64,000 nt of DNA. Origin: Ornithodoros turicata. Lineage: Eukaryota; Arthropoda; Arachnida; Ixodida; Argasidae. The stretch's first letter is position 1. Every line of letters starts with the position of its first letter. Positions 27,201-35,275 of the stretch are shown here, in pieces. The notes under the pieces were generated by a model. It had not been told where the DNA came from, searched no databases, and saw only the letters and a list, made by a program, of their open reading frames with translations. The DNA is taken from positions 40,524,685 through 40,588,684 of the forward strand of contig NC_088208.1 in assembly GCF_037126465.1 (NCBI RefSeq), in the 5' to 3' direction. Made by a program: the position numbers and the translations under genes.

Positions 27201-28305
27201 ACTCTGCTTTGTGAACGCTTGCATCCGGCATGTACACGTTGGCCGCCACAAGCTGTCCCTCTAAGATGATGCTGCTCTCGTCATCTACGCAGACGCTGAT
27301 TAACAAACTGCACTACAGAACTCAGTCATCCGTTATTTTTGTGCATTGTACCCGTCTTCGCGACACTTTTGTCATTGTCATGACACATATCATGTCATGT
27401 ACTTTGTATCAATGTGCATTATGCATTGCGAAATACGGTAGATTACATACACGGTGTGGTCATTGTGCAAACTGGTGTTGTGTGTACAGCAGAGTGGATA
27501 CGTAACTTTTACAGCTTGCTACCCCCTGTAGGGTTGTAAGACATTCAGAGTCATAGAAATGGCTTACAGGCCAAAAGTGCTCCTTAGGATTGATTTGTTG
27601 CCGCTTGCGTCCAGAATCTTGGATAGTGTTGAGTTCTTGCTTCTTTGCCAATATTGCGCTCGAGAAGGCACCAAACTGGGAATGTTAAGAACAACCCCGG
27701 TTAGTCGGCAAAACTCCATTGGGTGAACTCAGAAGACGAACTTACCTTAGCTGAGGTAATGTTTTGATTCCTGGCGGACCCATACTAGGGGAAAAGAGCG
27801 AATGTTTAAATTTCGTTTCAACTGCGCTAAAACGATAGTAGGCGAGAGAAAAGCTTACCTCGTCTGCTATCTGTGGATTTGTGATGAACCCTTGCTTAAC
27901 ATTTATTGCTGTTAATTCATCCTGGAAAAGTAACAGCGAACGAATTAGTACCGTTTGACAGGAGAACTCGGAAAGCTACCAAAAATTTACGTATAACTAA
28001 TTATGTAAAGTGAGGTATCCTGCATGTTTCCGTCGTCAAAACTCTGCTTTTCACGGCATATAGCTGACGAACACTTTTGCGAGCATGCTTCTAAAATACA
28101 GAGATTTTGTGAGCGACAGCAGAGTCGAATGCGGCTATTGTCGCATTCGACAAAGAAACTTAGCCGCAGACCACGCATAGGAATAGTTTGGTTAAGCGGT
28201 CAAGCTTACTTCTTTCTGTTTAGGGTCTTGAGGGTAGACGTCTGCAGGTCCTAATCGTGGTCGTTTTAGGTGCCGCTTCTCAAACAGCCACGACACCGCA
28301 GCCAT
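4280..28305 (-). CDS. MED12: Mediator complex subunit 12 (MED12/kohtalo), complete gene, 38 coding exons
   Basis: MED12 is the large nuclear subunit of the Mediator kinase module. With MED13, cyclin C and CDK8 it controls Mediator-RNA polymerase II contact, and it activates the kinase. I traced 38 exons by protein similarity and GT-AG borders. Their lengths sum to 6654 nt, an exact multiple of three (2217 residues plus TAG), and every junction keeps phase. The length is close to human MED12 (about 2177). The order is an N-terminal kinase-activating segment, the LCEWA region near residue 495, a long helical middle, a PQL-type Pro/Gln region and a Gln-rich C-terminus ending in the family-typical [14 protein letters not shown]. 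The start ATG at 28303-28305 begins [10 protein letters not shown], followed by the conserved LKRPRLGP. A few donors are non-consensus (gtggtg, gttgga). Introns range from about 70 to 1500 bp and carry many small transposons. The identification is secure; individual borders are slightly less so. Confidence 0.95.
6531..6909 (+). mobile_element. Family A non-autonomous element, copy 1
   Basis: The copy begins AGCCCCTAGCTCTCCGCG and ends CAGAAAGCTAGGGGCT, so the ends are inverted. It lies in the MED12 intron between exons 34 and 33. The interior carries words shared with six other copies in the window, such as TCTTACAGAATTAT, GATCTGCGACAT and TGCTGGCACTTACACGGCTG. It codes for no protein. It looks like a MITE; no clear target-site duplication was seen. 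Confidence 0.7.
6961..11351 (-). CDS. MED12: MED12 exons 27-33 (C-terminal helical region into PQL region)
   Basis: Exons 11140-11351, 10146-10322, 9953-10085, 9319-9503, 8963-9083, 8034-8195 and 6961-7443 encode residues 1383-1873. Landmarks are [16 protein letters not shown] (exon 27), [20 protein letters not shown] (exon 28), [20 protein letters not shown] (exon 29), [13 protein letters not shown] (exon 31), HQLLPLPKQ then [17 protein letters not shown] (exon 32), and SPWDLLEG and [16 protein letters not shown] (exon 33). The 483-nt exon 33 runs on into a basic [13 protein letters not shown] tail that resembles the basic stretch in vertebrate MED12. The exon 31 donor is the weak AAG|GTTGGA; no better site keeps the frame. 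Confidence 0.92.
8320..8760 (-). mobile_element. Family A element, copy 2 (one end degenerate)
   Basis: This copy runs in the opposite orientation to copy 1, with GAAAATTTACTTTTCCGC at the left and GCAGAAAGCTAGGGGCT at the right. The left terminus is eroded. It sits in the MED12 intron between exons 32 and 31. The shared interior includes AAATCCGCGGGATTCCG and CAGCATTCTCCCAAGATCGC. Confidence 0.65.
10564..11049 (+). mobile_element. Family A element, copy 3 (full length)
   Basis: This is a nearly full-length copy of about 486 bp, from GAGCCCCTAGATTTCCGCG to GCAGAAGGCTAGGGGCTTTA, in the MED12 intron between exons 28 and 27. It has the same orientation and interior order as copy 1. Confidence 0.7.
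11836..17102 (-). CDS. MED12: MED12 exons 20-26 (central helical region)
   Basis: Exons 16972-17102, 15574-15684, 15379-15520, 14685-14811, 13691-13903, 12967-13084 and 11836-12130 encode residues 1004-1382. Landmarks are [13 protein letters not shown] and ARDPDR (exon 21), [20 protein letters not shown] then LKALCCSSN (exon 22), AIPSLL (exon 23), [13 protein letters not shown] and [10 protein letters not shown] (exon 24), and [20 protein letters not shown] (exon 26). Exon 25 is an acidic linker (SIDDPDLDL) that replaces the variable Gly/Glu-rich segment of vertebrate MED12, so it is the least certain exon here. The intron between exons 20 and 21 holds a long hairpin and one interspersed-repeat copy. 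Confidence 0.9.
12700..12894 (+). pseudogene. Possible THAP zinc-finger remnant
   Basis: A short open frame inside a MED12 intron, on the opposite strand, begins with a Lys-rich start and then [10 protein letters not shown] and LSF. This spacing resembles the first half of a THAP zinc finger (C-x2-4-C, then a hydrophobic-Phe segment). The expected FP, W and C-x2-H residues of the second half are not evident, and the frame ends soon after. A decayed THAP or P-element-type transposase piece would explain it. It could also be chance. Confidence 0.25.
14557..14616. repeat. 20-bp tandem repeat, three copies
   Basis: The unit GGTTATACTGGAGCTATACA is repeated exactly from 14557, 14577 and (partly) 14597. 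It lies in a MED12 intron. Confidence 0.85.
15111..15295. repeat. 94-bp tandem duplication
   Basis: Two adjacent units start at 15111 and 15205 (TTTCCAATTTCACATKGACA), and both contain GGGTCCTCGCAGAGACCTTG. They differ at only a few positions, so the duplication is recent. It lies in the MED12 intron downstream of exon 22. Confidence 0.85.
15783..15965. repeat. Long near-perfect hairpin (75-bp arms) in MED12 intron 20
   Basis: The left arm 15783-15857 and the right arm 15891-15965 are reverse complements with about four mismatches, separated by a 33-nt loop. Both arms contain GGTAGGAGCAACTTATTTA. Transcribed from either strand, the segment would fold into a long stable stem. It may be a small foldback transposon or the source of a small RNA; the sequence does not distinguish these. 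Confidence 0.85.
15983..16455 (-). mobile_element. Family A element, copy 4 (full length)
   Basis: The copy begins AACCCCTAGCTTTCAGCGG and ends GCAACGCTAGGGTCTCT, in the MED12 intron between exons 20 and 21. It lies within 20 bp of the end of a 75-bp hairpin. It is inverted relative to copy 1. Confidence 0.7.
17362..20852 (-). CDS. MED12: MED12 exons 13-19 (central region)
   Basis: Exons 20726-20852, 20265-20608, 19927-20035, 18756-19090, 18288-18527, 17576-17739 and 17362-17470 encode residues 528-1003. Conserved landmarks are [12 protein letters not shown] and [22 protein letters not shown] in exons 13-14, [14 protein letters not shown] and [20 protein letters not shown] in exon 16, YFDQHVVTQ and [16 protein letters not shown] in exon 17, and [20 protein letters not shown] in exon 19. 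The linker encoded by the end of exon 14 and by exon 15 is acidic, Gly/Pro-rich and poorly conserved, as in other species. Exon 19 uses a CTGAGG|GTAAGT donor. Confidence 0.92.
20946..21797. mobile_element. 850-bp element with ~340-bp terminal inverted repeats
   Basis: The left end GGGTGTTTCAGTTAAATCTC reappears inverted at the right end, and similarity continues inward for roughly 340 bp per arm. The arms share CACCAAT, TATCTGTCCGATA, TTCTAAAGCAGGGC and ATTAAAATGGGTACTACCCC. The centre holds short direct repeats of ACACCAATTAATTATG type. It has no ORF of note. It fills most of the MED12 intron between exons 13 and 12. No convincing target duplication was seen. Confidence 0.8.
22328..25416 (-). 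CDS. MED12: MED12 exons 7-12 (N-terminal core to LCEWA motif)
   Basis: Exons 25217-25416, 25049-25177, 24550-24707, 23096-23261, 22735-22834 and 22328-22605 encode residues 184-527. Exon 8 has [16 protein letters not shown], matching the family LDRHEFLTWVLE. Exon 9 has [16 protein letters not shown]. Exon 10 has SSALVW and [15 protein letters not shown]. Exon 12 contains the hallmark LLCEWAV followed by a basic [11 protein letters not shown] stretch, the LCEWA domain. A Gly/Ser/Pro insert in exon 7 (around [12 protein letters not shown]) lies where vertebrates have a Gly-rich loop. The exon 10 acceptor at 23261 is the one that keeps the frame after the phase-2 exon 9 donor; the more obvious AG at the VITLEC position would give a stop. 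Confidence 0.9.
23645..24177. mobile_element. Candidate MITE bounded by TAGAGATGC inverted ends
   Basis: TAGAGATGCGAA at the left is mirrored by TTTTGCATCTCTA at the right. The interior includes mirror-like A/T homopolymer tracts near 23660-23760 and 24105-24150. It lies in the MED12 intron between exons 10 and 9. The inverted ends are short (about 10 bp), so this is tentative. Confidence 0.4.
25532..25892. mobile_element. MITE with GGGTTGCCACC ends and TA target duplication
   Basis: The element reads TA-GGGTTGCCACC at the left and GGTGGCAACCC-TA at the right, so 11-bp inverted ends are flanked by a TA dinucleotide, as for Tc1/mariner-type insertions. The interior holds several CCGGTA/TACCGGC words. 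It lies in the MED12 intron between exons 7 and 6. Confidence 0.6.
25946..26360 (-). mobile_element. Family A element, copy 5
   Basis: The left end AAGCCCCTAGCTTTCTGCTG is well kept; the right end (GTGGAATGCTCTAG) is degenerate. It lies in the MED12 intron between exons 7 and 6, just beyond a separate TA-flanked element. Confidence 0.65.
26489..28305 (-). CDS. MED12: MED12 exons 1-6 (N-terminal CDK8-activating segment)
   Basis: Exons 28210-28305, 27859-27921, 27746-27784, 27568-27675, 26715-26798 and 26489-26648 encode residues 1-183. Exon 1 carries [20 protein letters not shown]. Exon 2 encodes [12 protein letters not shown], which matches the human exon-2 segment holding Leu36, Gln43 and Gly44; here these are residues 35, 42 and 43. 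In humans this stretch activates CDK8-cyclin C and is a mutation hot spot in uterine leiomyoma, so its near-identity supports conserved kinase activation. Exons 4-5 give [19 protein letters not shown] and exon 6 gives [14 protein letters not shown], both diagnostic MED12 motifs. Exons 1-5 end in phase 0 and exon 6 ends in phase 1. Confidence 0.93.
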
Positions 28306-28723
28306 TATTGTTTAGGTACGGGAAGGGTTCTCATAAACGCCACAAGGGGCCTGCACTGTTGCTGATCAACTTCAGCCAGGGCTCTTCAGCGAAGAGTTCA
28401 GATCTTGCTAATCTGGTTAACCTACCTTGATCCCATTCTATTCCTCGCACACGGCCGCGAAAAAGGTGAATGAATCAGTCGCGGCTGCGAAAGATCGTCG
28501 CAAGCTCGGTAAACGTCTTTGAACAGCGGGGTAAACTTACAATGAAACTGTGTCCGGAGGCAAGACTGTGGCAAACTGTGGGTCAGCAAATGAACCAAGC
28601 GGAAAAAGCTCGTTATAAGGCGTTGCACTTGGCAAAATACTAACAAACGATATTTGTCGCGCGCGAAAAAAAAAAAAGGAATGTGTTACGGTTATGATCA
28701 TAAATAGAGAATGCAGTTTCACG
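28306..28723. promoter_or_regulatory. MED12 upstream region / intergenic spacer
   Basis: This 418-bp stretch separates the MED12 start codon from a divergent tRNA gene. It must contain the MED12 5' UTR and at least part of its promoter unless an upstream non-coding exon exists. No TATA box or other clear core element stands out by eye. Confidence 0.4.
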
Positions 28724-28743
28724 GCCTCCGTGGCGCAATCGGA

Positions 28744-28780
<37 letters not shown>

Positions 28781-28797
28781 GAGCCCACCCGGGGGCG
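28724..28797 (+). tRNA. tRNA-Asn (anticodon GUU)
   Basis: The 74-nt sequence folds as a full cloverleaf. The acceptor stem GCCTCCG pairs with CGGGGGC (one G-T pair), the D stem is GCGC/GCGC, the anticodon arm TTCGG-CTGTTAA-CCGAA places GTT at 28758-28760, and the T arm is GGTGG-TTCGAGC-CCACC with discriminator G. The internal A and B boxes (TGGCGCAATCGG, GGTTCGAGCCC) match RNA polymerase III signals. A TTTT terminator follows at 28806-28809. There is no intron and the CCA is not encoded, as expected for a nuclear eukaryotic tRNA. Confidence 0.97.
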
Positions 28798-29594
28798 TAA
28801 AAAAATTTTGCTGTGTGTGCTAGTATGAAATCAAATCGAGAGAGACAAGCAAACTCACTGATCAGTTCACTACACAGTACAGCATCCTACAGGTGTTACT
28901 TGAGTTTTCTCCCTTTGTTTTGTTTCTGTGCCCTTGTGTTTGTCTGTTGTGCACCTTTTGGCTTAGTACACTTGCCAGTTCCCTTTTCTCAGCTGGTTGA
29001 AAACGCGCACCCTGCATTGTGCCTATGTTGCCAAAGTGGTGTGTACTGCAGGGCAGAGTTTCAACATGTCCTGGTTTCATGAGGTACAAGCCCTGCAGCA
29101 AACTTTAACGTCAAACTGAGAGGACCAAGAGCCAAGGGAGTTTTAGAATTCACAGTGGCAATTTTCTAAGCGTATGGAACTGCCTTTATTGCTGAAAGAG
29201 ATCCGTCCAAAGTAACTTCGTGCAAAGTGTTTGAACCCCTTTAAAAGTATAACCAAAGGCAAAGAAATTACAAAAGACACAGGAGGACTTAATTTCTCAT
29301 TCATTTCATCCTTTTCTATACACAAAAATAAGTAAACATCATAATGCTCCATACTCAGAACAAGTCTCTGCACCCGGAACAAAGCTATGTCGTAAAAAAG
29401 GTCTTTAACCCCACGATACATTCTTTTTTCTATGGCACCTTATGTAGATAAGCTAAAAAGAAGCGGGCAGATTTAGAATATTTGAAAGAAAAAAAAATGA
29501 AAGAAAAGGTCTAGTATTAGGGAAATTCAAAGTGTCAACAGTTGGTTCCATGCACTGCCCCTTTCATTTAATCCTATGAACGTCCCCTCTCCCG
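28798..29594. other. Spacer containing the glycogenin 3' UTR
   Basis: No coding feature is seen here. On the minus strand, AATAAA at 29185-29190 lies about 405 nt after the glycogenin stop and is the likely polyadenylation signal, so about half of this spacer is probably 3' UTR. Confidence 0.5.
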
Positions 29595-32014
29595 TTACTT
29601 CTTGGGTTCCACACGAGCACCGGGCAGGGAGGGTTCGGCGGGAGGGGAGATGGCCTTGTCCAGCTTCTTCTGGATGTGCTCGAAGGCGTCCGCCCCCATG
29701 TAGTCGATCTGTCCCCGCTCCCACGCGTACTGCCGCGCTTCGGAGCCGCCGTAGACAGCTTCTCCCGGGGTCTGTCGAAGTTCCTCCGCCGTCTTTATGG
29801 TCAGCCGTGACATCTCCCCTGCCAGGCCAGCCTGGAAGGACGCCGTTTGAAGCGAAAATAATTATGACTAGATCGACGAAGGGGGGAAAATAAGGAGACG
29901 TACGCATTCCGGAAATAGGTTCGGCTGGACGTTTGTCATGAAGAGCTCCCACCAGAACTGGAGGTGATTGTGCATGTGCTGGCTGTCCTGTCGACTTTCC
30001 ACCTGGCCGCTGACCAGATTGAAGTTGTGATGCCACGGCTTCACTGGACCCAGGAAGTGCACTATCTTCACGTCCTTCCCAAACCTAGGCCACAATTTAG
30101 ACGAAGGCTTATCTTCCTAGCACTGTAGTCGTCACTATAGAGCCCCTAGCTTTCCGTGAAATTTCACGCGATTGGCCGTGTCTCGCGGAACCTGCGGTTC
30201 CCTTCAGAATCGTCAGCTTTTGAGGAATATGCAACATATTACAGAATTTTGGGAGGGCTTCAATCAATCCGCAACATTTTTGCGGGTCAAACCCTATCGG
30301 TCACGACTGCAAACTGAGCCTAGTTTTCTTTGCACACTGGAAAAGTTACGAAAGTTCGGAAAAACATGCTGGACGAGTCCGTATGGTCCGTATGGCGTCC
30401 TGGACTTTGGAGAATGCTGCACTTTTTTTTGCTTGTTTTCACTTGCCCTCCGACTTCGCGGAACAGTAAATTTTCCACGGCAGAAAGCCAGGGGCCTTAA
30501 TCATCACCTTTTGTCTCAGTAAAAATGTTTACGTGATTTTTTAGCACTTCAACACTACCACGCCAGCTGTGTTCTTTATCTTTCTTATCTACGGAAACGC
30601 TATATCTTGCGAACCGAGGAGCATTTGTGAATACCGAACACCTACTCACTGCCTGTATGCTGGAAGGTATGTGTAGGATACATTCGAGTTCATGTTGTAG
30701 ATGAAGGAGAGATGACGGTTGATGTCTTTTGTGGCCCAATCTTTAAAATAGAGGTTCAGTAGACCTTGATCTCCACCTACACACATAAAGCAACACACCA
30801 TGTTTTTCTCACAAACCATTTCTTTTGTGTACAGCTATGACTGGACTAGGGAAATTTTTCGGGCAGCCCCTGTCCTTATGGTGTGCTGAGGGTCTCACCG
30901 TCAAAGCTTCCATGTTCATTAGCGAACTTCATGAGCGACGTATACGTGTCTAAGGAGGGAACATATACAAAGACTCCGGAGTTGAAGCAGTCTGGCCAGC
31001 CCACGTCCGGAACTGCGGAGATCTCTTCCCTCAGAAACAATTCATCACAGTTTTGAAGAACCTGGGAAAAAACATCAGATTCAGACATTCCCCAACCACA
31101 GCCACCACCAGTTGATAGCTATACTCTGCAACATACCGTGAAATTAAAGTCCAGCAAAATATTCCCCCAAACATAACTCCATCTGAATTTGTGAATTATC
31201 AAGAGCGAGAAATTAAGGTGAAGGTAAGAAATTAATTTTCAGGTGATCCTAGCAGGGCTTCCACCCATTACAGTGAAGCTGTCTCGTAAAGGACATAGTA
31301 CACTGACGGGGAATACTACCATGACCCATTTCCTGGTATGGTAGACAACGTAGAATGGTACCTGGACACACCTTTACATGGACATGTTTCATGGACAGAC
31401 AAACAAATTTGTTCACTGCTGCATCAATGTCCAATCAGACCTGAGTCAACATCCGATCTGTGTACCGTCAATGTCCAATCAGACCTGAGTCAACATCCGA
31501 TCTGTGTACCGTCAATGTCCACTCAACATCCTATTGTGTTACATTCTAGCACGTTTTGCCCATTCGCAAAGCTGTCGTACCAGAGTATCGGAGTCCATGA
31601 AAACACATTTTGTGAACTGGGTGAGCTTCCAGCAGTGAAGTTTTGTGAAGGTGACCCCAAGCTCCGGTCGATTGAGGAGGGCCAGGTTGAGATGGTCACT
31701 GCTTTCCAGAAGCTTAACTTCTTCTATCAGGTCAAATACTTGGCCAAGAAGAGACCTGCAAGCAGAGGCCAGTGCTAACTCAGCTAGAGAGCCTCACAAC
31801 ACTAAATCGAGGAATTGGTCTTATCTGGTTACACCAACGGTGGTACGCAGCTAATGTAGCTCTGGCACTCACCTCATGTGTGAGGTAACCGCCTCCGTCA
31901 CCAGAATGACCACCTGCCGCGCTGTGTGCACTCGCCTGAGCGAGTGAGCCAATACCAGGGCGCCCAGCGAATATGTGTCATCCGTTGCCAAGGTAACAAA
32001 CGCCTCATTTTGCA
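29595..32014 (-). CDS. GYG: Glycogenin (self-glucosylating glycogen primer), start codon probably split by an intron
   Basis: Glycogenin is a cytosolic GT8 glycosyltransferase that transfers glucose from UDP-glucose to its own tyrosine and so primes glycogen. Exons are 31873-32014, 31581-31755, 30899-31061, 30650-30776, 29904-30084 and 29595-29831, all in phase. The protein opens [20 protein letters not shown]. The metal-binding DxD is in [24 protein letters not shown] and [12 protein letters not shown] are family signatures. SYTYLPAY holds the tyrosine equivalent to human Tyr195, the autoglucosylation site. The end, [20 protein letters not shown], is the conserved glycogen-synthase-binding tail. 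The first recognised exon starts with TG after its acceptor. If the previous exon ends in A, ATG is split across the intron and the protein has 341 residues (human GYG1 is about 350). That upstream exon was not located. Confidence 0.92.
30141..30497 (+). mobile_element. Family A element, copy 6 (internally deleted)
   Basis: The copy runs from AGCCCCTAGCTTTCCGTG to GCAGAAAGCCAGGGGCC. It is shorter than the full-length copies because part of the interior is missing. It lies in a glycogenin intron (between exons ending at 30650 and starting at 30084). Confidence 0.65.
31424..31530. repeat. 44-bp minisatellite, about 2.4 copies
   Basis: Units beginning TCAATGTCCAATCAGACC start at 31424 and 31468, with a third, diverging unit at 31512. 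It lies in a glycogenin intron. Confidence 0.85.
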
Positions 32015-35000
32015 CTGAAAACACACACCGTTTCAACGATTAGTATCCAAAATCTTACACAGACGTGGCCCTAATTTTGGCTTAATTTCCCGCAACACCT
32101 TTCGAAATGTTAGAAAACATGCACTTTTTAATTTTACTTATTTAAAACATTTTGGCAGGTACATTCAACTTCTTGCATGCATTGCGAGATAGGTGCAGGA
32201 TAAGACGCGTTGACCTGGGTCTACTTTGCTTTCTAATACCCCCGTCAATCATTGAATCAATCATCATTGAAACCAATAGCTATAGGGTTTATGCACATGA
32301 CGTCATCCGTTCGAGATCGCCACTGTCGCTAGCAGGCAGATGTGCCGCCATCAAAGTTTCAAAGTTATTGTGCAGTGTGATTTGTAGCACATCAAACTAA
32401 TTTCCGTGTTTTCGACGTTAATAGTCATCCAAAAAGAGCATGGCAGCGAACGAATGTGGGAACATAACTTCCAGGGACCTACAGTATGGCGGCGAGGTGA
32501 CGTTAGTGTATAAACCCTATTGAACATGCACGTAGCACCACCGAGCATGGAATTTTTCTAAGAGCATTGGGTTCGATGTTCCCCCAACACACTAGGTGGT
32601 GCTACATGCACGTTCAATGCTCATTGGTCTCAATGATCATTGAAGACTGCCCATGTGGCAAGGGTATATAAAAACATTCCAATCAACAAATTAATCTAAG
32701 CTGTATTTTTCTTTGGCCAGAGAGACAAAACTGAAGCTTTATATACCCTCTACAAACCCTAAATATACTTATTTATTTAGCGGAACTTTCGTGTAAGCTA
32801 CTCCTAGTTGAGAGAGATCATTGCACTGTTAACGCGAGATATTGCCCGAGAACCTGCAAAAAAAAAAAAAAAAAAGAAAGTACGGCGTTGCGAGCCCGTT
32901 AATAACTCCTTTTACGCGTTTCTTTTTGCTCTCTCTCTCTCGAGCAACATTTCCTTTGAACCACGAAGGTGTAGCAAACGAATACGGCCTCAAACAGAGG
33001 TTTGAACACCCCAACGTATCTTGCTTGGCGGCAGGGCGTTAACCCCCGTAACGAGAGATTTCCACAAGAATTTACCGCAGCGCAACGACGGCATTTTGTG
33101 GCCTTACCAGGTTCAGGGTCCGGCCCACCATACTGGGCATTGTCAAATTTGAAGACTGGGCATGAGGATGCTTGCGACAACCCACAGCTCACATTAAGAG
33201 ACATGGTGACAGCACTGATCAGTTGGTGACAGCGACGCCCGCCCGTCAATGGGGCGTGGTGCACGTAATCGCGAGCAATCAGTTGGAATTCATTGTCAAA
33301 TCAGACACCGCAAGGTCGTCCCTCCGAGTCAAGGTCGTCATACTACGAAATGCCAACATCAGACACGCGCGCAGACGGGCATTTTTTGGGGGGGATTGGA
33401 ATTTCTCGGATCTCGGATTCTAGCCGACTTCGCATTCGAGTGCGGCCGCTATTTCATTGTCGTCTGCAACAGCAGTACGAATTGTGATCAGTCGTGATCG
33501 TCTGCTTCGCATATGCTCATATCGAATAGTGGGGGAAACATCATAGGACGATTTTTTTAAATATTTGCATCATTTCTATAGGGTAGGTGGCGCAAGCTAC
33601 CACCCGATTAAAAAAAAAATACTGGCATGCGCGACTGATATTTTTCATGACAAATAACGTAAAAATCAATTTTGCTGGTCTTGGCTGTGGGCTTCTTTGA
33701 ACATCGTTATATTTTATCAGTACAAAGTGTGAGCCCAAAGCTTTTGCGGGAATCAGCACTCTTGAAATCGTTTTTGATTCAATAATTTTAAAAAATTGAA
33801 TTTTGCGTTGGGGAACAGAAAATTGTTGGAATTCAATTGATTTGTTAACGCCGCAAGATAATTATTATGACTGTCTTTCAGTGTAAACCTTGCGGCAAAT
33901 ATATTGTACGGTTCCACTAGTCCCGAGCACGCTGTTCTATTCATAAACGGCATCCCAGCCACGCGGCGCCAGAGCGCAACCCCCGACCCTCTATATATAC
34001 ACAAGATATAGACTAGCGTGGAAAACTTTAATGAGCCAATCAAAAACGTCACAATCAGCAACAAAGGTCATCCCGCGTTTTCTTCGCAAAACTTGTACTT
34101 TCTGTGTGCGTAGCACAACACAATTATGCCGAGTTTGTGGCCATGCAGCTACCAAAAAATCGGCGAACTTTGTGTACAGGAGCTACGAAGGGTTCCTCTG
34201 TGGGATTCTAGAAGATGCCGGGGTATTACCGGTAAAGTGATACGGCGGCAAAGGAATATTTGAGATAAAAAGTTCGATGACAGCACGAGGGGCAGAAAAG
34301 ATGCCCAAAAAAAGAACTAGCGTATCAAGTTGCTTTTCTGCTCGCCCAGACTATACCAGGAGTTCCCTGTTCGAATATCAATGACGAGAGATTCACAAGG
34401 TGTTCCTCAACTGCTATCGCCCACAAATGTTGGAAGAGAAGGAAATGATGCGAAAATAGCTGAGAAAATTGCTCACCGCGTGCCATGCTCCTCCGTCAGG
34501 TCGCAGACGAAAGGCGAAACCTGAGTAGCAGACGACAGTCTACGCATGCGCACTGAGACAGGTAAAAGATCGCTACGCGGGAAAATTGGAACTCGTCGCA
34601 CGTCTGGTTCCTTTGACAGTACTTGTCTTTTTATTCTTACTTTTATTTTCTTTTTTTTTTTCACTACTGTGTGTCTTGAGAAGCTCAGCTCACTGATATT
34701 CCAGTTGTAGCAGAGACTCAGTTAAAACTCAGCAAAAGAAAAAGCCTGAACGTGGGCCACAGGTAATTCAAACAGACGGCAAAAAGACCGCGTGAGTTGT
34801 GAATTTGCGAATTTGTTCGGTTATAGCTTGAAGAACTTTCCCTGTCATTCATTTTCAAGGCGCCACTGCATCGCACAACGAAAAATATATTTTCTTTAGA
34901 AAGCTCAGCGTAAAATTTCCTCGAGTGCAGGAAGTGTGAGGAACACGTACTTGTGTGTTCCTCACACTCAAAGAAATCTTTACCTCTTTCTAAACAGCTC

Positions 35001-35275
35001 GCTCGCACCATTCAAATTTGCTCATATTTTCATTCTTTCGACTTCCCGGGCCCAAGTGGCAGACAAAACGTCTTTCCTACCATAGACCGTAGTCGGAGGG
35101 CAGACGCGCGGAACCCCGTTGTTTTCCAAGTAGCTCGCGGGCAACCATCAGTCACGTTTGGCAGAAAGAAACACTTACGAGGGGTGGCTTCCCATGGATC
35201 GCGAGGTCGTCACAGACGATCTTCCCCATTTCCCAAGGTCGCCACTTCGAGAAAAGATCCCAGTTTGCTTCCAAC
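32015..35275. other. Spacer between glycogenin and the NPC2-like gene
   Basis: The region must hold the missing 5' end of glycogenin (minus strand) and the promoter of the NPC2-like gene (plus strand). No exon could be assigned with confidence. A candidate inverted-repeat element spans about 32240-32650, with ends of the form CAATNATCATTGARACCAAT and a second inner pair around GCACGTAGCACCACC. An A-rich run lies at 32858-32880. Two GTCGTCTGC-class words occur, at 33459 and 34528. Confidence 0.45.

Noticed and set aside
29527..30036. A long minus-strand frame over the last glycogenin exons
   Set aside because: It reads through an intron in the wrong frame; the spliced glycogenin frame explains the sequence.
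34063..34240. A Cys-rich frame (TFCVRSTTQLCRVCGHAATKK) that recalls a ZAD or nuclear-receptor finger
   Set aside because: The later cysteines needed for either finger are missing, and the frame ends within 70 residues.
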